Of a stretch of DNA of 64,000 nucleotides, positions 53,230 through 63,238 are shown one piece after another. Origin of the DNA: Deinococcus deserti VCD115 (GTDB lineage: Bacteria; Deinococcota; Deinococci; Deinococcales; Deinococcaceae). The stretch covers positions 2,558,001 to 2,622,000 of the forward strand of contig NC_012526.1 of the NCBI RefSeq assembly GCF_000020685.1, in the 5' to 3' direction. The number at the start of each line of letters is the position of its first letter. Positions within the stretch are counted from its first letter, which is position 1. The notes beneath the pieces were generated by a model, which was not told the origin of the DNA, ran no database searches, and saw nothing but the letters and a program-made list of their open reading frames with translations. The translations under genes and the position numbers were made by a program.

Positions 53230-54135
53230 ATGAAGGTTGGTCTGCTGGAATCACGTGCCGCGCGGCTGGGAAGCTACTGGGCGGCGTACCTCAAGGAACT
53301 TGGGGTAGAGGTCGTCACGCCCTCCCTTCCCGACGCTGAAGCGCTGGCGCTGGGTCAGGAAAGCCTGAAGAGCGAATCGCTGCCGGTACAGCTGGCCCTG
53401 GGGCGCATCCTGGCGCTGGACGGAGTGGACGCGGTGCTGATGCCGCAATGGGCGCCAGTCCAGGGTGACGCCTGGAGCGAGGCGCTGGGCGAGCTGCTCT
53501 CACGCCGCATCAGCGGCCTGCCGAACATGATCCCGGTTCCCGATACCAGTGAAGGCCTGGAAAGCGCGGCGGCGGAGATCGGCCTGCGCCTGTCACAGAA
53601 TGCTGGTGGGGTCCGCCTGGCTCTGGAACGTGCCCGGATTCATGCCGCCGGCCCGCGCGCGGAGATGCCGCCCCTGAATGCACCGTCGCGTGTGACGGTC
53701 GGTGTTATCGGTCCGCGCATCCTGCTGGCTGAGGATGTCCTGGCTGGTCAGCTGCGTCAGGCCCTGGACGCGCTGGGGCTGCACGCCGTCTACAGCCATG
53801 AACTGCCGCTGACAGAAGTGCTGAAGCGCGCCGAGCGAATGGACAATGTGGCCACGGCTCCCACCGGCGAGCGTGAACTGTTCGGGGCCGCCTCCATGCT
53901 TTCGGGCAAGGGAGCGGTGCGCGGCCTGATTTTCGCCTCACCCGCCCGCGACGGCGCGTCGCACGCCGCCCTGCAGCGGCTGGCAGCCCAGCAGCACAAG
54001 CCCTCGCTGGTCATGACCGTAGACGCCGGTGAGGCTGAAGCCAGCGCGGGAAGCTGGCCAGAACTGGAAGCTTTCCGTGACCGCATTACCCTGGGCGCTT
54101 CTGCCCGGGCCGTCACACCAGGAGAGAGCGCATGA
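53230..54135 (+). CDS. Unrecognised protein, weakly CoA-dehydratase-activase-like
   Basis: A 301-residue soluble protein. Its N-terminal 110 residues ([50 protein letters not shown]) recall the DUF2229/COG3581-type domain found with 2-hydroxyacyl-CoA dehydratase activases. The cysteine expected in that family's E-C-P-x-K motif is replaced here (SESLPVQ). A second alpha/beta domain begins near residue 155 ([16 protein letters not shown]). There are no cysteines for an iron-sulfur cluster. The resemblance is weak and the function unknown. The stop overlaps the next gene's ATG. TACACT 7 nt upstream sets the start. Confidence 0.65.
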   Translation: MKVGLLESRAARLGSYWAAYLKELGVEVVTPSLPDAEALALGQESLKSESLPVQLALGRILALDGVDAVLMPQWAPVQGDAWSEALGELLSRRISGLPNMIPVPDTSEGLESAAAEIGLRLSQNAGGVRLALERARIHAAGPRAEMPPLNAPSRVTVGVIGPRILLAEDVLAGQLRQALDALGLHAVYSHELPLTEVLKRAERMDNVATAPTGERELFGAASMLSGKGAVRGLIFASPARDGASHAALQRLAAQQHKPSLVMTVDAGEAEASAGSWPELEAFRDRITLGASARAVTPGESA

Positions 54136-54497
54136 AGGCCTGGCAATGGTTGACCATGTCCGATCCCACCCCTGGGTTCAACAGGACCAAAATGCTGCGG
54201 CTGGCTGTCCGGGTGCTGCTGTTCTCGCTGGTGGCCACACTGATCAGCAGCCTGCTGCAGCTCACACCAGTGGGGCCGTACCTGAATACCTGGTGGGGCA
54301 GCCTGCTGTTTATTCTGGCGCTGTACATACCGGTCGCCCGCTACATGATGCTGGACTTCGGCGCCCGGCGCCCGGCAGGCGGACGTGGCGTTCAGAACAG
54401 CACCCGGACAACCGCGAGTCGTACCGAGCGGCGCAAGCAGCGCAACCGCTACGCGGGAGTCAAGAAAGGCGCACCCAAATACGGTGGTCGTCGCTAA
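54132..54497 (+). CDS. Small membrane protein with basic tail
   Basis: A 121-residue protein, not recognised. Two hydrophobic helices ([19 protein letters not shown] at about residues 28-46, [21 protein letters not shown] at about 54-74) are followed by a 45-residue tail very rich in Arg, Lys, Gly and Thr ([15 protein letters not shown]). The tail resembles nucleic-acid or ribosome-binding extensions. Its ATG overlaps the stop of the upstream gene (ATGA), so the two proteins are made together. Confidence 0.7.
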   Translation: MKAWQWLTMSDPTPGFNRTKMLRLAVRVLLFSLVATLISSLLQLTPVGPYLNTWWGSLLFILALYIPVARYMMLDFGARRPAGGRGVQNSTRTTASRTERRKQRNRYAGVKKGAPKYGGRR

Positions 54498-54514
54498 GGC
54501 AGCCTGTTATCTGA

Positions 54515-54544
54515 AGCCGCTGGGAGGCATGCCTCCCAGCGGCT
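54515..54544. terminator. 30-nt perfect palindrome
   Basis: AGCCGCTGGGAGGCA and its exact complement form a 15-bp palindrome 18 nt after the stop. It sits between converging transcription units and lacks a T-run. Confidence 0.6.
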
Positions 54545-54661
54545 CTGTCATTTGACGCGTGGTCCTCTACGTGCCCGGAAGCAGCTGGCCTGACGCTCCA
54601 GGCATCTACGCGGTTCAGGCGATGTCACTGTGGAACACCTTGTCGGGGAACCCCTGAAAGG

Positions 54662-55333
54662 TCAGCCCTCTTCCAGAGGGTAGGTCCGGGCTGCACGTAT
54701 GGCCAGAGTGATCAGGTAGCCGTAGAACCCGGTCACACCTACAAACACCAGCCAGCCGGGAAAATTGCCGATATCGGCCAGAGACAGTGCATCAGGAAAT
54801 TCTAGCATCCAGCCCTTGGGCTGGTCCAGGTTCAGCTTCGCAAGCCAGGCCAGCAGCACCGCGCTATAAATCCACAGATAGTTGCGGCCCAGGCGCCAGC
54901 CCAGAGCGTCGGCGCGGCTCATCGGGCTGCGGGGTTTGGCCAGCTCGGCCAGCAGCAGCTGATGCCAGCCGGGGTCCACGTGGTCTCCCAGCATGGCCGG
55001 ATAAAAGAAACGTTCCATAATGCGTACCCGGTGATGCGCGATCTCGTAGGTACGGAATCGGCGTGCCTCCAGGCGAAGAAAAAAGTAGTTCATGAACATC
55101 GCGAACAGGAAGGTCGCGTGGCTGGTGTTGACATCACCCAGCGCAAATGACGAGAGACCGGCTGTGGTGACCACCGACCAGTTGGTGGTCATATCCAGCC
55201 GCTGCCGGTAGGCGGTCATCTTGCCGACCTCAGCGCGGTACAGGTGAATCAGCGCGTTGGACGTATTGGTGCTGTAGCTGACTTCTGTCAGACCACCAGT
55301 CAGGGCCCCAGGGCCGCCCCCCGTGCCGGGCAT
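54662..55333 (-). CDS. DUF2270 family membrane protein
   Basis: A 223-residue DUF2270 protein. [33 protein letters not shown] and [19 protein letters not shown] are family signatures. Two helices near residues 50-85 and two near 150-215 make it an integral membrane protein. The function is unknown. The ATG at 55333 follows GAGG with 8-nt spacing. It is convergent with the preceding palindrome and divergent from the subtilisin-like gene. Confidence 0.85.
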   Translation of the reverse strand: MPGTGGGPGALTGGLTEVSYSTNTSNALIHLYRAEVGKMTAYRQRLDMTTNWSVVTTAGLSSFALGDVNTSHATFLFAMFMNYFFLRLEARRFRTYEIAHHRVRIMERFFYPAMLGDHVDPGWHQLLLAELAKPRSPMSRADALGWRLGRNYLWIYSAVLLAWLAKLNLDQPKGWMLEFPDALSLADIGNFPGWLVFVGVTGFYGYLITLAIRAARTYPLEEG

Positions 55334-55537
55334 CAGGAGAGCCTCGCCTTCATGGCTCTCAGGGTACCGCGTCTGACGCTTATGGGAACATCCTCCACGG
55401 CGCAAGCAGAACATCTTGAGACTTCGTTCAGAGTAGAACGCCTCGTGAGGATGTACGGAGTTTCACACCCGACGTCTGGCTATGCTGAATTCAGTACCCA
55501 CCTTCGGCATACGTCCTACTTCGTGTCAGGAGTCGCC

Positions 55538-56992
55538 ATGAACCGTATCCCACTGTCTGGTCTGCTTACCCTTAGCGTCCTGCTGGCTGCCTGCGGACAG
55601 GCTCCCAATGCCCAGGCACCTGTTCAGGCTTCCCCCGTTGCCCAGGCCCCCGTACCAGTCGCTGCCGGACCGGAGTTCGTGGAAGGCGAAGTGCTGGTGC
55701 AGCTGCGCAGCGGCCTGAGTGCCCAGGCGATTACAGCCCTGAGTTCGCTTGGCGTGCAGAGCCTGGAGACCGTGGCGGTGACAGATGGTGCTCCACTGCT
55801 GCGCACCCGCATCACCGACGCTCAGAGCGTTGAAGCCAAGATCTCCCGGTTGCAAGCCAGCGGGCTGGTCCGCTTTGCGGAGCCAAACTGGATTTATCAG
55901 CACCAGGCGACCAGCAATGACCCGTACTACACCGATGGCTCTCTATGGGGCATGTACAGTGCCGAAACTAACCTCAGCGCGCCCGCCAACCAATACGGCA
56001 GTCAGGCGAACAAGGCGTGGGCGACCAACACTGGCAGCAGCACCGTGTACATCGGCGTAATCGATGAGGGCATCGACTACAGGCATGACGACCTCAAGTT
56101 GAACATCGGGGTCAATCCTGGTGAAACCCCTGGTAATGGCATAGACGACGACAAGAATGGCTATGTTGACGACGTCTATGGCTGGGACTTCGCTAACGGC
56201 AACAACACCATTTACGACGGTACCAGAAAGGAAGGTACCGATAAGCACGGCACGCACGTCGCGGGGACCATCGGTGGAGTCGGTGGCAACGGGAAAGGCG
56301 TTGCGGGCGTCGTCTGGAACGTCAAAATGATGAGCGGCAAATTCCTAGGTTCGCGCGGCGGCACCACCGCCAACGCCATCAAGGCGGTAGACTACTTCAC
56401 CGACCTGAAGAAGCGGCACAACCTGAACCTCGTGGCAACCAGCAACTCCTGGGGCGGTGGCGGCTTTTCGCAGAGTCTGCTCGATGCCATCAACCGCGGC
56501 GGTGACGCGGGCATCCTGTTCATCGCTGCGGCGGGCAATGGTGGTAACGACGGCGTGGGCGACAACAACGACACTACTGCCAACTATCCCAGCAACTACG
56601 AGTGCAAAGCCACGGACGGTACGCTCGTCTGGGACTGCCTGATCGCCGTCGCAGCGATCGACAAAGAAGGTGCACTCGCCAAATTCTCTAACTACGGCAT
56701 GACAACCGTCGACCTTGGTGCGCCGGGTGTGAGCGTCATGTCCACGCTGCCGAACAATACGTATGGAGCTTACAGCGGCACCAGCATGGCTACCCCGCAC
56801 GTGACCGGTGGTGCAGCGCTGTACGCAGCCGCGTACAGTAGCGCCTATGGTGTTAAGGCCACGGCCAAGCAGATTAAGGACGCCATCATGAAAGCGGCTA
56901 ACGCCACGGACACCACCAGCCTCACCGGCAAGACCGTTACTGGCGGTCGCCTGAACGTCAGCGGCTTCGTCCCCGAACTTGTCAACCCCTAG
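55538..56992 (+). CDS. Subtilisin-like lipoprotein protease (S8)
   Basis: A 484-residue secreted serine protease. The N-terminal LLTLSVLLAAC (residues 9-19) is a lipobox signal, so the mature protein is probably lipid-anchored at Cys19. A Gln/Pro/Ala spacer is followed by an inhibitor-I9-like propeptide (about residues 47-125, VEGEVLVQLRSG). The catalytic domain has Asp in GVIDEGIDYRHDDL, His in DKHGTHVAGTIGG and Ser in YSGTSMATPHVTGG. AGGAG lies 5 nt before the ATG. The central coding part is less GC-rich than its neighbours. There is no C-terminal extra domain. Confidence 0.93.
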   Translation: MNRIPLSGLLTLSVLLAACGQAPNAQAPVQASPVAQAPVPVAAGPEFVEGEVLVQLRSGLSAQAITALSSLGVQSLETVAVTDGAPLLRTRITDAQSVEAKISRLQASGLVRFAEPNWIYQHQATSNDPYYTDGSLWGMYSAETNLSAPANQYGSQANKAWATNTGSSTVYIGVIDEGIDYRHDDLKLNIGVNPGETPGNGIDDDKNGYVDDVYGWDFANGNNTIYDGTRKEGTDKHGTHVAGTIGGVGGNGKGVAGVVWNVKMMSGKFLGSRGGTTANAIKAVDYFTDLKKRHNLNLVATSNSWGGGGFSQSLLDAINRGGDAGILFIAAAGNGGNDGVGDNNDTTANYPSNYECKATDGTLVWDCLIAVAAIDKEGALAKFSNYGMTTVDLGAPGVSVMSTLPNNTYGAYSGTSMATPHVTGGAALYAAAYSSAYGVKATAKQIKDAIMKAANATDTTSLTGKTVTGGRLNVSGFVPELVNP

Positions 56993-57043
56993 CCGTAATG
57001 CAGGTACAGCTGTGGTCCTCCTGACTGTGCCTTCTCTATACCC

Positions 57044-57688
57044 TTACGTCAAAAACGGATTCGTCTGCCGTTCCCGCCGGATGGTCGTGCGGGGCCCGTG
57101 CCCCGGATATACCACCGTGTCGTCCGGCAGGGTCAGCAGTTCGGCGGCAATTCCGGCAATCAGCTGGGGGTGATTGCCTCCAGGCAGATCAGTGCGCCCT
57201 ATACCGCCCATGAACAGGGTGTCGCCGGCCACCACGAACCCACTGCCCACGAAGACCACGTGTCCTGGCGCGTGCCCCGGCAGTTCGCGTGCCGTCAGGG
57301 TCAGGTCCCCAGCCTGAAACTCCTGATCGTGCTTGATATCGTGGTCTGGCGCGGCTGGCTGCACAAATGGCAGGTTCCAGCGGGCGGCGCTGGCGGCGCC
57401 CAGGTCGTACAGTGCCCGGTCCGACGGGTGCAGCCAGACCGGTACCCCGAGCGCCTCGCGCAGCGGCTGTACCGCGCCGATGTGATCAAAGTGTGCGTGC
57501 GTCAGTAGAATACCCTGCACGGTGACGCCAGCGTCACGTACTACCTCCAGCAGCCGGGCGGCGTCATCGCCCGGGTCAATCAGGAAACCCTGATTCTGCG
57601 TGCCGGCCACCAGCACGGCATTTTCCTGGAGTGGACCCGTAGACACCGACCAGACACGCACGTCACCATGTTGAAAAAAGGCAGCCAT
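57044..57688 (-). CDS. MBL-fold hydrolase, glyoxalase II-like
   Basis: A 214-residue metallo-beta-lactamase-fold hydrolase. The zinc motif is [11 protein letters not shown] (about residues 60-70), followed by [11 protein letters not shown], the Asp of [14 protein letters not shown] and the C-terminal [20 protein letters not shown]. This pattern is that of small GloB/YcbL-type proteins. It could act on thioesters, but the substrate is not known. TACACT lies 6 nt before the ATG and there is no ribosome-binding site. The neighbour holB lies 40 nt upstream on the same strand. Confidence 0.88.
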   Translation of the reverse strand: MAAFFQHGDVRVWSVSTGPLQENAVLVAGTQNQGFLIDPGDDAARLLEVVRDAGVTVQGILLTHAHFDHIGAVQPLREALGVPVWLHPSDRALYDLGAASAARWNLPFVQPAAPDHDIKHDQEFQAGDLTLTARELPGHAPGHVVFVGSGFVVAGDTLFMGGIGRTDLPGGNHPQLIAGIAAELLTLPDDTVVYPGHGPRTTIRRERQTNPFLT

Positions 57689-57694
57689 GCGCGG

Positions 57695-57700
57695 AGTGTA
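57695..57700 (-). promoter_or_regulatory. -10 element of the GloB-like gene
   Basis: TACACT on the minus strand, 6 nt before the ATG at 57688, downstream of holB. Confidence 0.5.
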
Positions 57701-57727
57701 GCGGGAAGACCGGCGGGCAGTCCGGGC

Positions 57728-58684
57728 TCAGGCGTGGCCCAGGGCGTCCCGGAGGTTCAGGGCAAATACCTGGAAGCTCAGACTGGGACTGGCGTAAGAC
57801 TCCAGGGCAGCCTGCAGGGCCTCCAGGGCAGTGTCGGCGCGGGCCCGCTGGTGGGGTGGCAGGGTGCGCCAGGTAAAGCGCAGCGCTTCCGGATGCCACG
57901 CCGGGTCCCAGTGCTTTTCGAGGCGCTCTGCCGCTTCCAGGGCGGTCAGCAGTCCCACCCCCAGCGCCTCTGTGAACTCGGCGGCGCCGGCCAGTGCGGC
58001 GTGCACCGTTTCATGATTTTCCAGTACCCCGGCGCGGCCAGCAGCAAAGGCCACCAGAACCTCGTCCGCAGGGCGGCCCTGGGCGCTCAGTGCGAACTCC
58101 ATGGCCCGGTCGGTGGCTGGCGTGACATTCAGCCGGGCACTCCGGCTCACGATGGTAGGCAGCACCGAGCGCAGATCCTCAGCCAGGAACACGAACAGCG
58201 CCCCGTGGGGCGGCTCCTCGATCAGTTTCAGCAGGGCATTGGCAGCCTCCTGGCCAAGGTACTCGGCGCCGTTCACGATCACCACGCGCCGGCGGTGTGT
58301 AGGCCGCACTTCCAGAAACTCGAAGACGTGCACGTCATACTCGCCGCCCTTGTCACGGGCTTCCAGCACTGCACCGATGGGAATCAGCTTGCGCCGCGCG
58401 ACCTTGCCGGTGGTGGTCGTGGCCCGCGGTTCGATCAGCAGAAGATCCGGATGCGCTCCTGCGGCCAGCGCGCGGCACGAGGGGCACTGGCCGCACGCCT
58501 CGCCGTACATGCCTCGGGTGCCCGTGCAGTTGTGCTGCGCAGCCACCGCTTGCGCCAGGGCCAGCTTGCCGACCCGCGCCGGGCCAGTCAGGAGCAGGGC
58601 GTTACCGCCAAAGACGCCTGTCTGTTCCAGCAAAGGCCCATGCAGGGTCACAGCGCTGCGCAGGGCATCAGCAGCCGTACTCAC
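57728..58684 (-). CDS. holB: DNA polymerase III delta' subunit-like clamp-loader protein
   Basis: A 318-residue AAA+ clamp-loader subunit. [18 protein letters not shown] is a Walker-A-like loop (about residues 31-48). The zinc module is marked by [30 protein letters not shown] carries the modified Walker B, and [25 protein letters not shown] the SRC-region helix (SRSARL), as in delta'. Delta' is the stator that opens the sliding clamp. The GTG start overlaps the stop of the metallophosphoesterase gene (GTGA), so the two form one translation unit. Confidence 0.87.
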   Translation of the reverse strand: MSTAADALRSAVTLHGPLLEQTGVFGGNALLLTGPARVGKLALAQAVAAQHNCTGTRGMYGEACGQCPSCRALAAGAHPDLLLIEPRATTTTGKVARRKLIPIGAVLEARDKGGEYDVHVFEFLEVRPTHRRRVVIVNGAEYLGQEAANALLKLIEEPPHGALFVFLAEDLRSVLPTIVSRSARLNVTPATDRAMEFALSAQGRPADEVLVAFAAGRAGVLENHETVHAALAGAAEFTEALGVGLLTALEAAERLEKHWDPAWHPEALRFTWRTLPPHQRARADTALEALQAALESYASPSLSFQVFALNLRDALGHA

Positions 58685-59442
58685 TTGCCGACGCTCAGGC
58701 GCGCCGCCAGCACGGGCGGCAGCCCGGCGGCCAGCACTGCCTCCTGGGTGCGCTGCAGGTCATAGGTCACCCGGAAGACCTGAAAATGCGCGCGGGCAGT
58801 ATCGAACACGGCGTAGCTGGCCTGCGGGTTGCCGTCACGCGGCTGGCCCACACTGCCGGGGTTAAGAATCACGCGGGTGCTGGGCGCGACCATGTAACTG
58901 CCGCCGTCCGGAAAAGCCTGCGCCTTGACCCATTCACCCACCGGGGCGTTCAGCGTGGCGTAGACCGCCGGGACATGGGTATGGCCCACGAAGCCCAGTC
59001 GGCCCTGCCAGTTCTGGAACACTTCACGCGCTGCCGTGACCGAGTCGGCGTAATCGTCCAGGCTGACCGGGGTGCCGTGGCGGTAACGCGCACCGACATC
59101 CGGGTCATCGATCCCGTCCTTCCAGCTTCCCACCCACCTCAGGTGGTCGGCGCTCAGCTGCGACAGCTGCCAGGTTAGCGCCTGCGACACCACACTCTCA
59201 CGCGGCTGGCGTTTGCCGGATGCGTACTCCAGCAGCATCTGCTCATGGTTGCCCAGCAGACAGATGGCTTCAAGTTCACGCAGTGATTCCAGGACTTCCA
59301 CCGGAAACGGGCCGTAGCCCAGGGCGTCGCCCAGGTGCACCACCTGGTCATAGCCCCGCGACGCGGCGTCCTGAAGGACGGCCTGTAGGGCTGGCAGGTT
59401 GGCATGAGTGTCGGAAAGCAGCAGCAGCCGCACGCCGGGCAT
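58681..59442 (-). CDS. Calcineurin-like metallophosphoesterase (YfcE/MJ0936 type)
   Basis: A 253-residue metallophosphoesterase. Metal-site motifs run in order: [13 protein letters not shown] (residues 6-18), [33 protein letters not shown] and [12 protein letters not shown]. This is the plan of YfcE/MJ0936-like phosphodiesterases; the cellular substrate is unknown. The start at ATG 59442 fits the family N-terminus. It overlaps holB by four bases at its end, so it is expressed with the clamp-loader subunit. Confidence 0.9.
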   Translation of the reverse strand: MPGVRLLLLSDTHANLPALQAVLQDAASRGYDQVVHLGDALGYGPFPVEVLESLRELEAICLLGNHEQMLLEYASGKRQPRESVVSQALTWQLSQLSADHLRWVGSWKDGIDDPDVGARYRHGTPVSLDDYADSVTAAREVFQNWQGRLGFVGHTHVPAVYATLNAPVGEWVKAQAFPDGGSYMVAPSTRVILNPGSVGQPRDGNPQASYAVFDTARAHFQVFRVTYDLQRTQEAVLAAGLPPVLAARLSVGK

Positions 59443-59502
59443 GATACTGCCCCATTCTTTCACTGGCATCACACTGGGTGAGAACGCCATGAACTGTGGA
59501 GC

Positions 59503-60531
59503 TCAGGGCCACACTGTAATCCTGCTGGCGCGCGGATCCAGCTGCACCTGTGCTCCCAGCGGCAGGGTGAGTTGCGGGCTCGTATGCCCGAAATCCACCC
59601 CTGCGACCACCGGCATGTCCTCGCGGCCCGCCTCGCGCAGCACCCGCTGCACCCAGCGGTGCAGCTGCGCTGTCATCTCGGGCGTGTAGCCGCGAGGACG
59701 GGCCAGCAGCAGGCCAGCGGCCCGCGTCAGGATGCCCTGGGCAGCGTAGTTGCGCAGCCAGTACCCCACCTGGGACGGTGACGGCACATCCTCGCTGGTT
59801 TCCAGTGCCAGGACTGCGCCGCTCCACAGCTCGGGGGTGGGCCAGCCGGGTGTGCCGTTCAGCATGTCCAGCACCTCCAGGCACCCACCGATCAGGTGGC
59901 CCTGTGCTGGAGCCTCGCCCTGCAGCCACCTCCAGCCGTCACCTGGAGCAAATGGCCGGCGGGTGTGCTGGCCCTCTGCTGTCCAGTCGCCACGAGCTTC
60001 GGTCCATTCCGGGGCCGGAGACAGCATAAAAGGCTGCAGTTCGTCCACCAAAGCCCGGCGTACTCCCTGCACCGTGAATGGGTGCATGCCGCCGTTTTCC
60101 GCCAGATCGGTCAGCAGTGATGGGCCGTGGTAGGCCATCACGCCTGCGCGCAGGAACTGCAGCAGGGTCACCGTGCTGTCGCTGTACCCCAGAAAGACTT
60201 TCGGGTGGGCGCGGATGAGGTCCAGGTTCAGGTAAGGCAGCAGGCGCACGCTGTCATCCCCGCCGATGATGCTGACCATGCCGTGGATCTCGGCGTTTTG
60301 CAGGGCCCAGTGCAGGTCGTCGGCCCGGGCCTCCGGGTGGGCATCCAGGTAGTCGGGACCGCGCAGGGCGTTGGGGGCCGGCACTATTTCCCAGCCAAAC
60401 TCCTGCGCCACCTGCTGGGCCCCCGCCTGATAACGGGCCATCACTTCCGTCACGAAACCACTCGACAGGCTCAGTGCTGCCACGCGCGATCCGGGGTTCA
60501 GGCGGGGCGGACGGACAAAAGGAAGCGTCAT
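59503..60531 (-). CDS. S66 LD-carboxypeptidase/MccF-like protein
   Basis: A 342-residue serine peptidase of family S66. Members cut the D-Ala from the tetrapeptide in peptidoglycan recycling (LdcA) or inactivate microcin C-like peptides (MccF). The nucleophile is the Ser of FLGYSDSTVTLLQF (about residue 115), and the catalytic Glu/His lie in GGCLEVLDMLNGTP and VVAGVDFGHTSPQL. The intervening loop length is closer to the MccF branch. TAGGCT ends 5 nt before the ATG. Confidence 0.87.
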   Translation of the reverse strand: MTLPFVRPPRLNPGSRVAALSLSSGFVTEVMARYQAGAQQVAQEFGWEIVPAPNALRGPDYLDAHPEARADDLHWALQNAEIHGMVSIIGGDDSVRLLPYLNLDLIRAHPKVFLGYSDSTVTLLQFLRAGVMAYHGPSLLTDLAENGGMHPFTVQGVRRALVDELQPFMLSPAPEWTEARGDWTAEGQHTRRPFAPGDGWRWLQGEAPAQGHLIGGCLEVLDMLNGTPGWPTPELWSGAVLALETSEDVPSPSQVGYWLRNYAAQGILTRAAGLLLARPRGYTPEMTAQLHRWVQRVLREAGREDMPVVAGVDFGHTSPQLTLPLGAQVQLDPRASRITVWP

Positions 60532-60536
60532 GCGGC

Positions 60537-60542
60537 AGCCTA
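60537..60542 (-). promoter_or_regulatory. -10 element of the S66 gene
   Basis: TAGGCT on the minus strand, 5 nt before the ATG at 60531. Confidence 0.45.
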
Positions 60543-60627
60543 AAGCAGGAGCGGGGGAAAGCCATGCGCCGGTTGGCTTAAGGAGCGCAGACCTGTCATT
60601 GACGCGCAGGCGCGCAGGCCCGGCGGA

Positions 60628-61095
60628 TCACTTTTCCTCGTCAGAGTCGTACACAGCTCCCACGACAGCGCCGTACACCAGGTGTCCGGTCAAGAACAGC
60701 GCCATCGTCACAGGGCCGTACCCGGATGCGAAGATCTTCAGTGCGGGCATCCGGCCTGTGCGGACCATCGGGTTCATCCGGTCCAGCCCCGGCAGGACCA
60801 GGCTGGCGATCAGCCAGTGCAGGATTCCTAATCGGACGCCGATTCCAGGGCTGGCCGGGCGCGTTCGCTTCATGACCAGGGCGTAGGGCACTGCGATCAG
60901 GACCGAGAGCAGCAGATGCGCTCCGACACCTGCCGCGCGGCTGCTGAGGCGGTCCGCTTCACCCGTGAGCAGACCACCCTCATACCGGGACATGCTCAGT
61001 GGCGTCACCCGCGCCTGATACGTTACCAGCGCGAGAACTTCCATGGCCAGCCCACCGAGCAGACCAGCCCGCACGACTTTGGCAGGTTTGGGCAT
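60628..61095 (-). CDS. Membrane protein of unknown function
   Basis: A 155-residue polytopic membrane protein. About four hydrophobic segments are seen (GLLGGLAMEVLALVTYQA, AHLLLSVLIAVPYALVM, GILHWLIASLVLPGL and VTMALFLTGHLVYGAVVG). Two conserved-looking motifs, NPMVRTGRMPA and a His within the last helix, suggest a family, but I cannot name it. The ATG at 61095 follows AAGGAG with a 7-nt gap. The DUF1440-like gene lies 66 nt upstream on the same strand, so they probably share a transcript. Confidence 0.72.
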   Translation of the reverse strand: MPKPAKVVRAGLLGGLAMEVLALVTYQARVTPLSMSRYEGGLLTGEADRLSSRAAGVGAHLLLSVLIAVPYALVMKRTRPASPGIGVRLGILHWLIASLVLPGLDRMNPMVRTGRMPALKIFASGYGPVTMALFLTGHLVYGAVVGAVYDSDEEK

Positions 61096-61161
61096 GCGGC
61101 TCTCCTTGAGCTCAGATTGATGTGTGAAGCACGCCTCCGGATTCATGGGCCCCGCCGGGAC

Positions 61162-61704
61162 TCAGGTGGACCGGCTCACCTGTTCCACCGGAACAGGATG
61201 AAGTTCGCGGTCCATCACACGCAGCACAGCGTCGGTGACCATTCCAAGAACGATGTGCGACACCAGACCACGGACGTGGGCCTGCCAGGGGTAGGCCTGC
61301 GGCGGGCCGGAGAGCTTGAGCGCCGCGTTGACAATCTCGTCGTTCAGCACGAACAGACCCGCGCCGTACACGAACCCCTGGGCTTTTGGGAGTTCCTTGA
61401 CGCGGTGGCGCAGCACCCCGTAAAGCGCCCCGGGCAGAACGCCCAGGGCAAAATGAGCTGCCACACCCCAGGGGTTAGGCTGCCGGGGATTGAGCTCGGT
61501 TCCCAGGGCGCCCGCCAGCCGGTTGGCAATGTTGTGTGCCGGGTCCAGGCCTCCAGGACGCGCAGCAAGTTCGCGCTGAATGGTACTGGCGTCCTCACGC
61601 CGGTACATGTACCACCCGACACGGTCCATGGCCCACACACCCGCAGCACCAGCCACTGCGCCTTTCAGAGCCTCGGAAACCGGATTCTTTGGTTGGGTAT
61701 GCAT
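61162..61704 (-). CDS. DUF1440/YagU-like membrane protein
   Basis: A 180-residue protein resembling DUF1440/YagU. VSEALKGAVAGAAGVWAMDRVGW at the N-terminus, PWGVAAHFALGVLPGALYGVLR in the middle and HVRGLVSHIVLGMVTDAVLR near the end are glycine/alanine-rich membrane helices. YagU has been linked to acid resistance in E. coli, but transfer of that role is uncertain. AAGGAG lies 6 nt before the ATG. It is followed on the same strand by another small membrane protein. Confidence 0.72.
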   Translation of the reverse strand: MHTQPKNPVSEALKGAVAGAAGVWAMDRVGWYMYRREDASTIQRELAARPGGLDPAHNIANRLAGALGTELNPRQPNPWGVAAHFALGVLPGALYGVLRHRVKELPKAQGFVYGAGLFVLNDEIVNAALKLSGPPQAYPWQAHVRGLVSHIVLGMVTDAVLRVMDRELHPVPVEQVSRST

Positions 61705-61739
61705 GTGTTCTCCTTTGTCCTGAGGGGAAACGTGTCGTG

Positions 61740-61769
61740 ACGGAACTGGCCTGAACGGAACTGGCCTGA
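61740..61769. repeat. Perfect 15-nt tandem duplication
   Basis: ACGGAACTGGCCTGA occurs twice in direct succession (61740-61754, 61755-61769) in the gap between the DUF1440-like and SDR genes. Confidence 0.6.
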
Positions 61770-61911
61770 GCAGCCTGGCGCAGGTTCAGGAATGTTCCCG
61801 AGCCCAAGTTCGGTTTCTGCACTGGCAGCTACAGGTCAACTGAACCCGCCTTCTTCCTGGACAACGTATGAAACTCGGAGCGAAAATAGCTGTGCAACAC
61901 GCCTGATTCCG

Positions 61912-62916
61912 TTAGCTCCCTGCTTCGCCAGACCTGACCACCGGCGTATGCGGGGACTTTTCCGGGTGGCTTCCGCGCTGCGCGTGGCTGAGCACAGATG
62001 CGGGCTCGTCGACACGCACCAGGGTCAGCAGACGGTTGGCCCAGTCCGGGAACAGGTCATAGAACAGGATCAGGCTCTTGATCGGCGTGAACGGCAGAAT
62101 GACGGGCCGGTAGACCTCCATCGCGTCCACGACGCCACGAGCGACGTACGCAGCCTCCTGTACGGGCTCGTTCATATGCGCACCGAAGCCGCCTGCTTTG
62201 ATGTTCGCGACATTATCGAAAATTGCCGTCCGGGTCGTCACTGGCAGCAGCACACTGACCTTGATCCCGGTTTTCTCGACGTGCATCAGTTCCTGACGCA
62301 GAGACTGCGTCATGCCTTCAATAAAGGCTTTCGTCCCGGCGTACACGCCCGTGAAGGGAAAGCTGATGCGCCCCTCTACCGAGGAGGTGTTGATGATGTG
62401 CCCGAAGCCCTGGCGGCGCATGACAGGCACGGCGGCCTGCACCCCGTACAGGACGCCCATCATGTTGAGGTCGATCAGGTCACGGGTTCGGCCTTCATCG
62501 CTGTGCTCGACAGAATCGATGAACCACTGCCCGGCATTGTTGAACATCACGTCGATCTGTCCGAAGTGGTTCACGGCCGCTTCAACAAGACGCTCGACCT
62601 GCGGCCGCTCACGAACGTCAGCGGGCATCACCAGCACCTCGCCGCCAAGCTCCCGCGCCTCCTGCGCCACCCGCTCAAGAGCCTCCACGTTCCGCGCTGC
62701 AAGGACGACCCTGGCGCCCCGGGCCGCGGACTCGAGAGCGACCGCCCTCCCTATGCCACTCGACGCCCCGGTGATCACCACTACCCTGTCTCTCAGGGCG
62801 CCGCGTGCGTGAGCCCGCTGGAGCGCACGCGCCGCCAGGGTCAGCGTCATGGCAGCAGCACTGCCCAAAGCAGCAGTCCGGAATGACGGCGAAGTTCGAT
62901 GATTGGCCCGACTCAT
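61912..62916 (-). CDS. SDR-family oxidoreductase
   Basis: A 334-residue short-chain dehydrogenase/reductase. The cofactor motif is TGASSGIG (residues 49-56), the structural NNAG is in MFNNAGQWF, the catalytic Ser is in INTSSVEGR and the YxxxK pair in YAGTKAFIEG. A hydrophobic N-terminal extension (FRTAALGSAAAMTLTLAARAL) and a 60-residue C-terminal tail with ILPFTPIKSLILFYDLFPDW make it longer than a typical 250-residue SDR and possibly membrane-associated. The ATG at 62916 is fixed by TACGGT 6 nt upstream. It diverges from the type III PKS gene. Confidence 0.87.
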   Translation of the reverse strand: MSRANHRTSPSFRTAALGSAAAMTLTLAARALQRAHARGALRDRVVVITGASSGIGRAVALESAARGARVVLAARNVEALERVAQEARELGGEVLVMPADVRERPQVERLVEAAVNHFGQIDVMFNNAGQWFIDSVEHSDEGRTRDLIDLNMMGVLYGVQAAVPVMRRQGFGHIINTSSVEGRISFPFTGVYAGTKAFIEGMTQSLRQELMHVEKTGIKVSVLLPVTTRTAIFDNVANIKAGGFGAHMNEPVQEAAYVARGVVDAMEVYRPVILPFTPIKSLILFYDLFPDWANRLLTLVRVDEPASVLSHAQRGSHPEKSPHTPVVRSGEAGS

Positions 62917-62922
62917 CCGTTC

Positions 62923-62928
62923 ACCGTA
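62923..62928 (-). promoter_or_regulatory. -10 element of the SDR gene
   Basis: TACGGT on the minus strand, 6 nt before the ATG at 62916. The 322-base gap from here to 63238 is the divergent control region and holds no gene that I can support. Confidence 0.5.
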
Positions 62929-63227
62929 CGAACTGGTGGGTAAAGGCGTTGGCGGACCACGTGAAGATGGATTCACCCCGAAGCTGCGAGGAACGCCATG
63001 GGGACACAGCGTTTCAATGGTTCTTTGCAATGTTCCGCCGCATCCAGTCGTCGTATGACCCGCAAACGACAGCGCACGTCCCTGCTTCCCGGTAGAACTG
63101 CGGGAGAGCTCGCAGCTGGGAGTGTACGCAGTTCCGGCGAACGGCCCCACTCACCTTCCGCTGAGAGCACGACTCCTTGCCCTAGGCCGCTTTAAGAAAC
63201 CAAGCGGAAACAATCAGCTTGCCCCCC

Positions 63228-63233
63228 TAGGGT
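63228..63233 (+). promoter_or_regulatory. -10 element of the type III PKS gene
   Basis: TAGGGT lies 5 nt before the ATG at 63239. A GTGAGG sequence in the same place could instead serve as a weak ribosome-binding site. Confidence 0.35.
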
Positions 63234-63238
63234 GAGGT

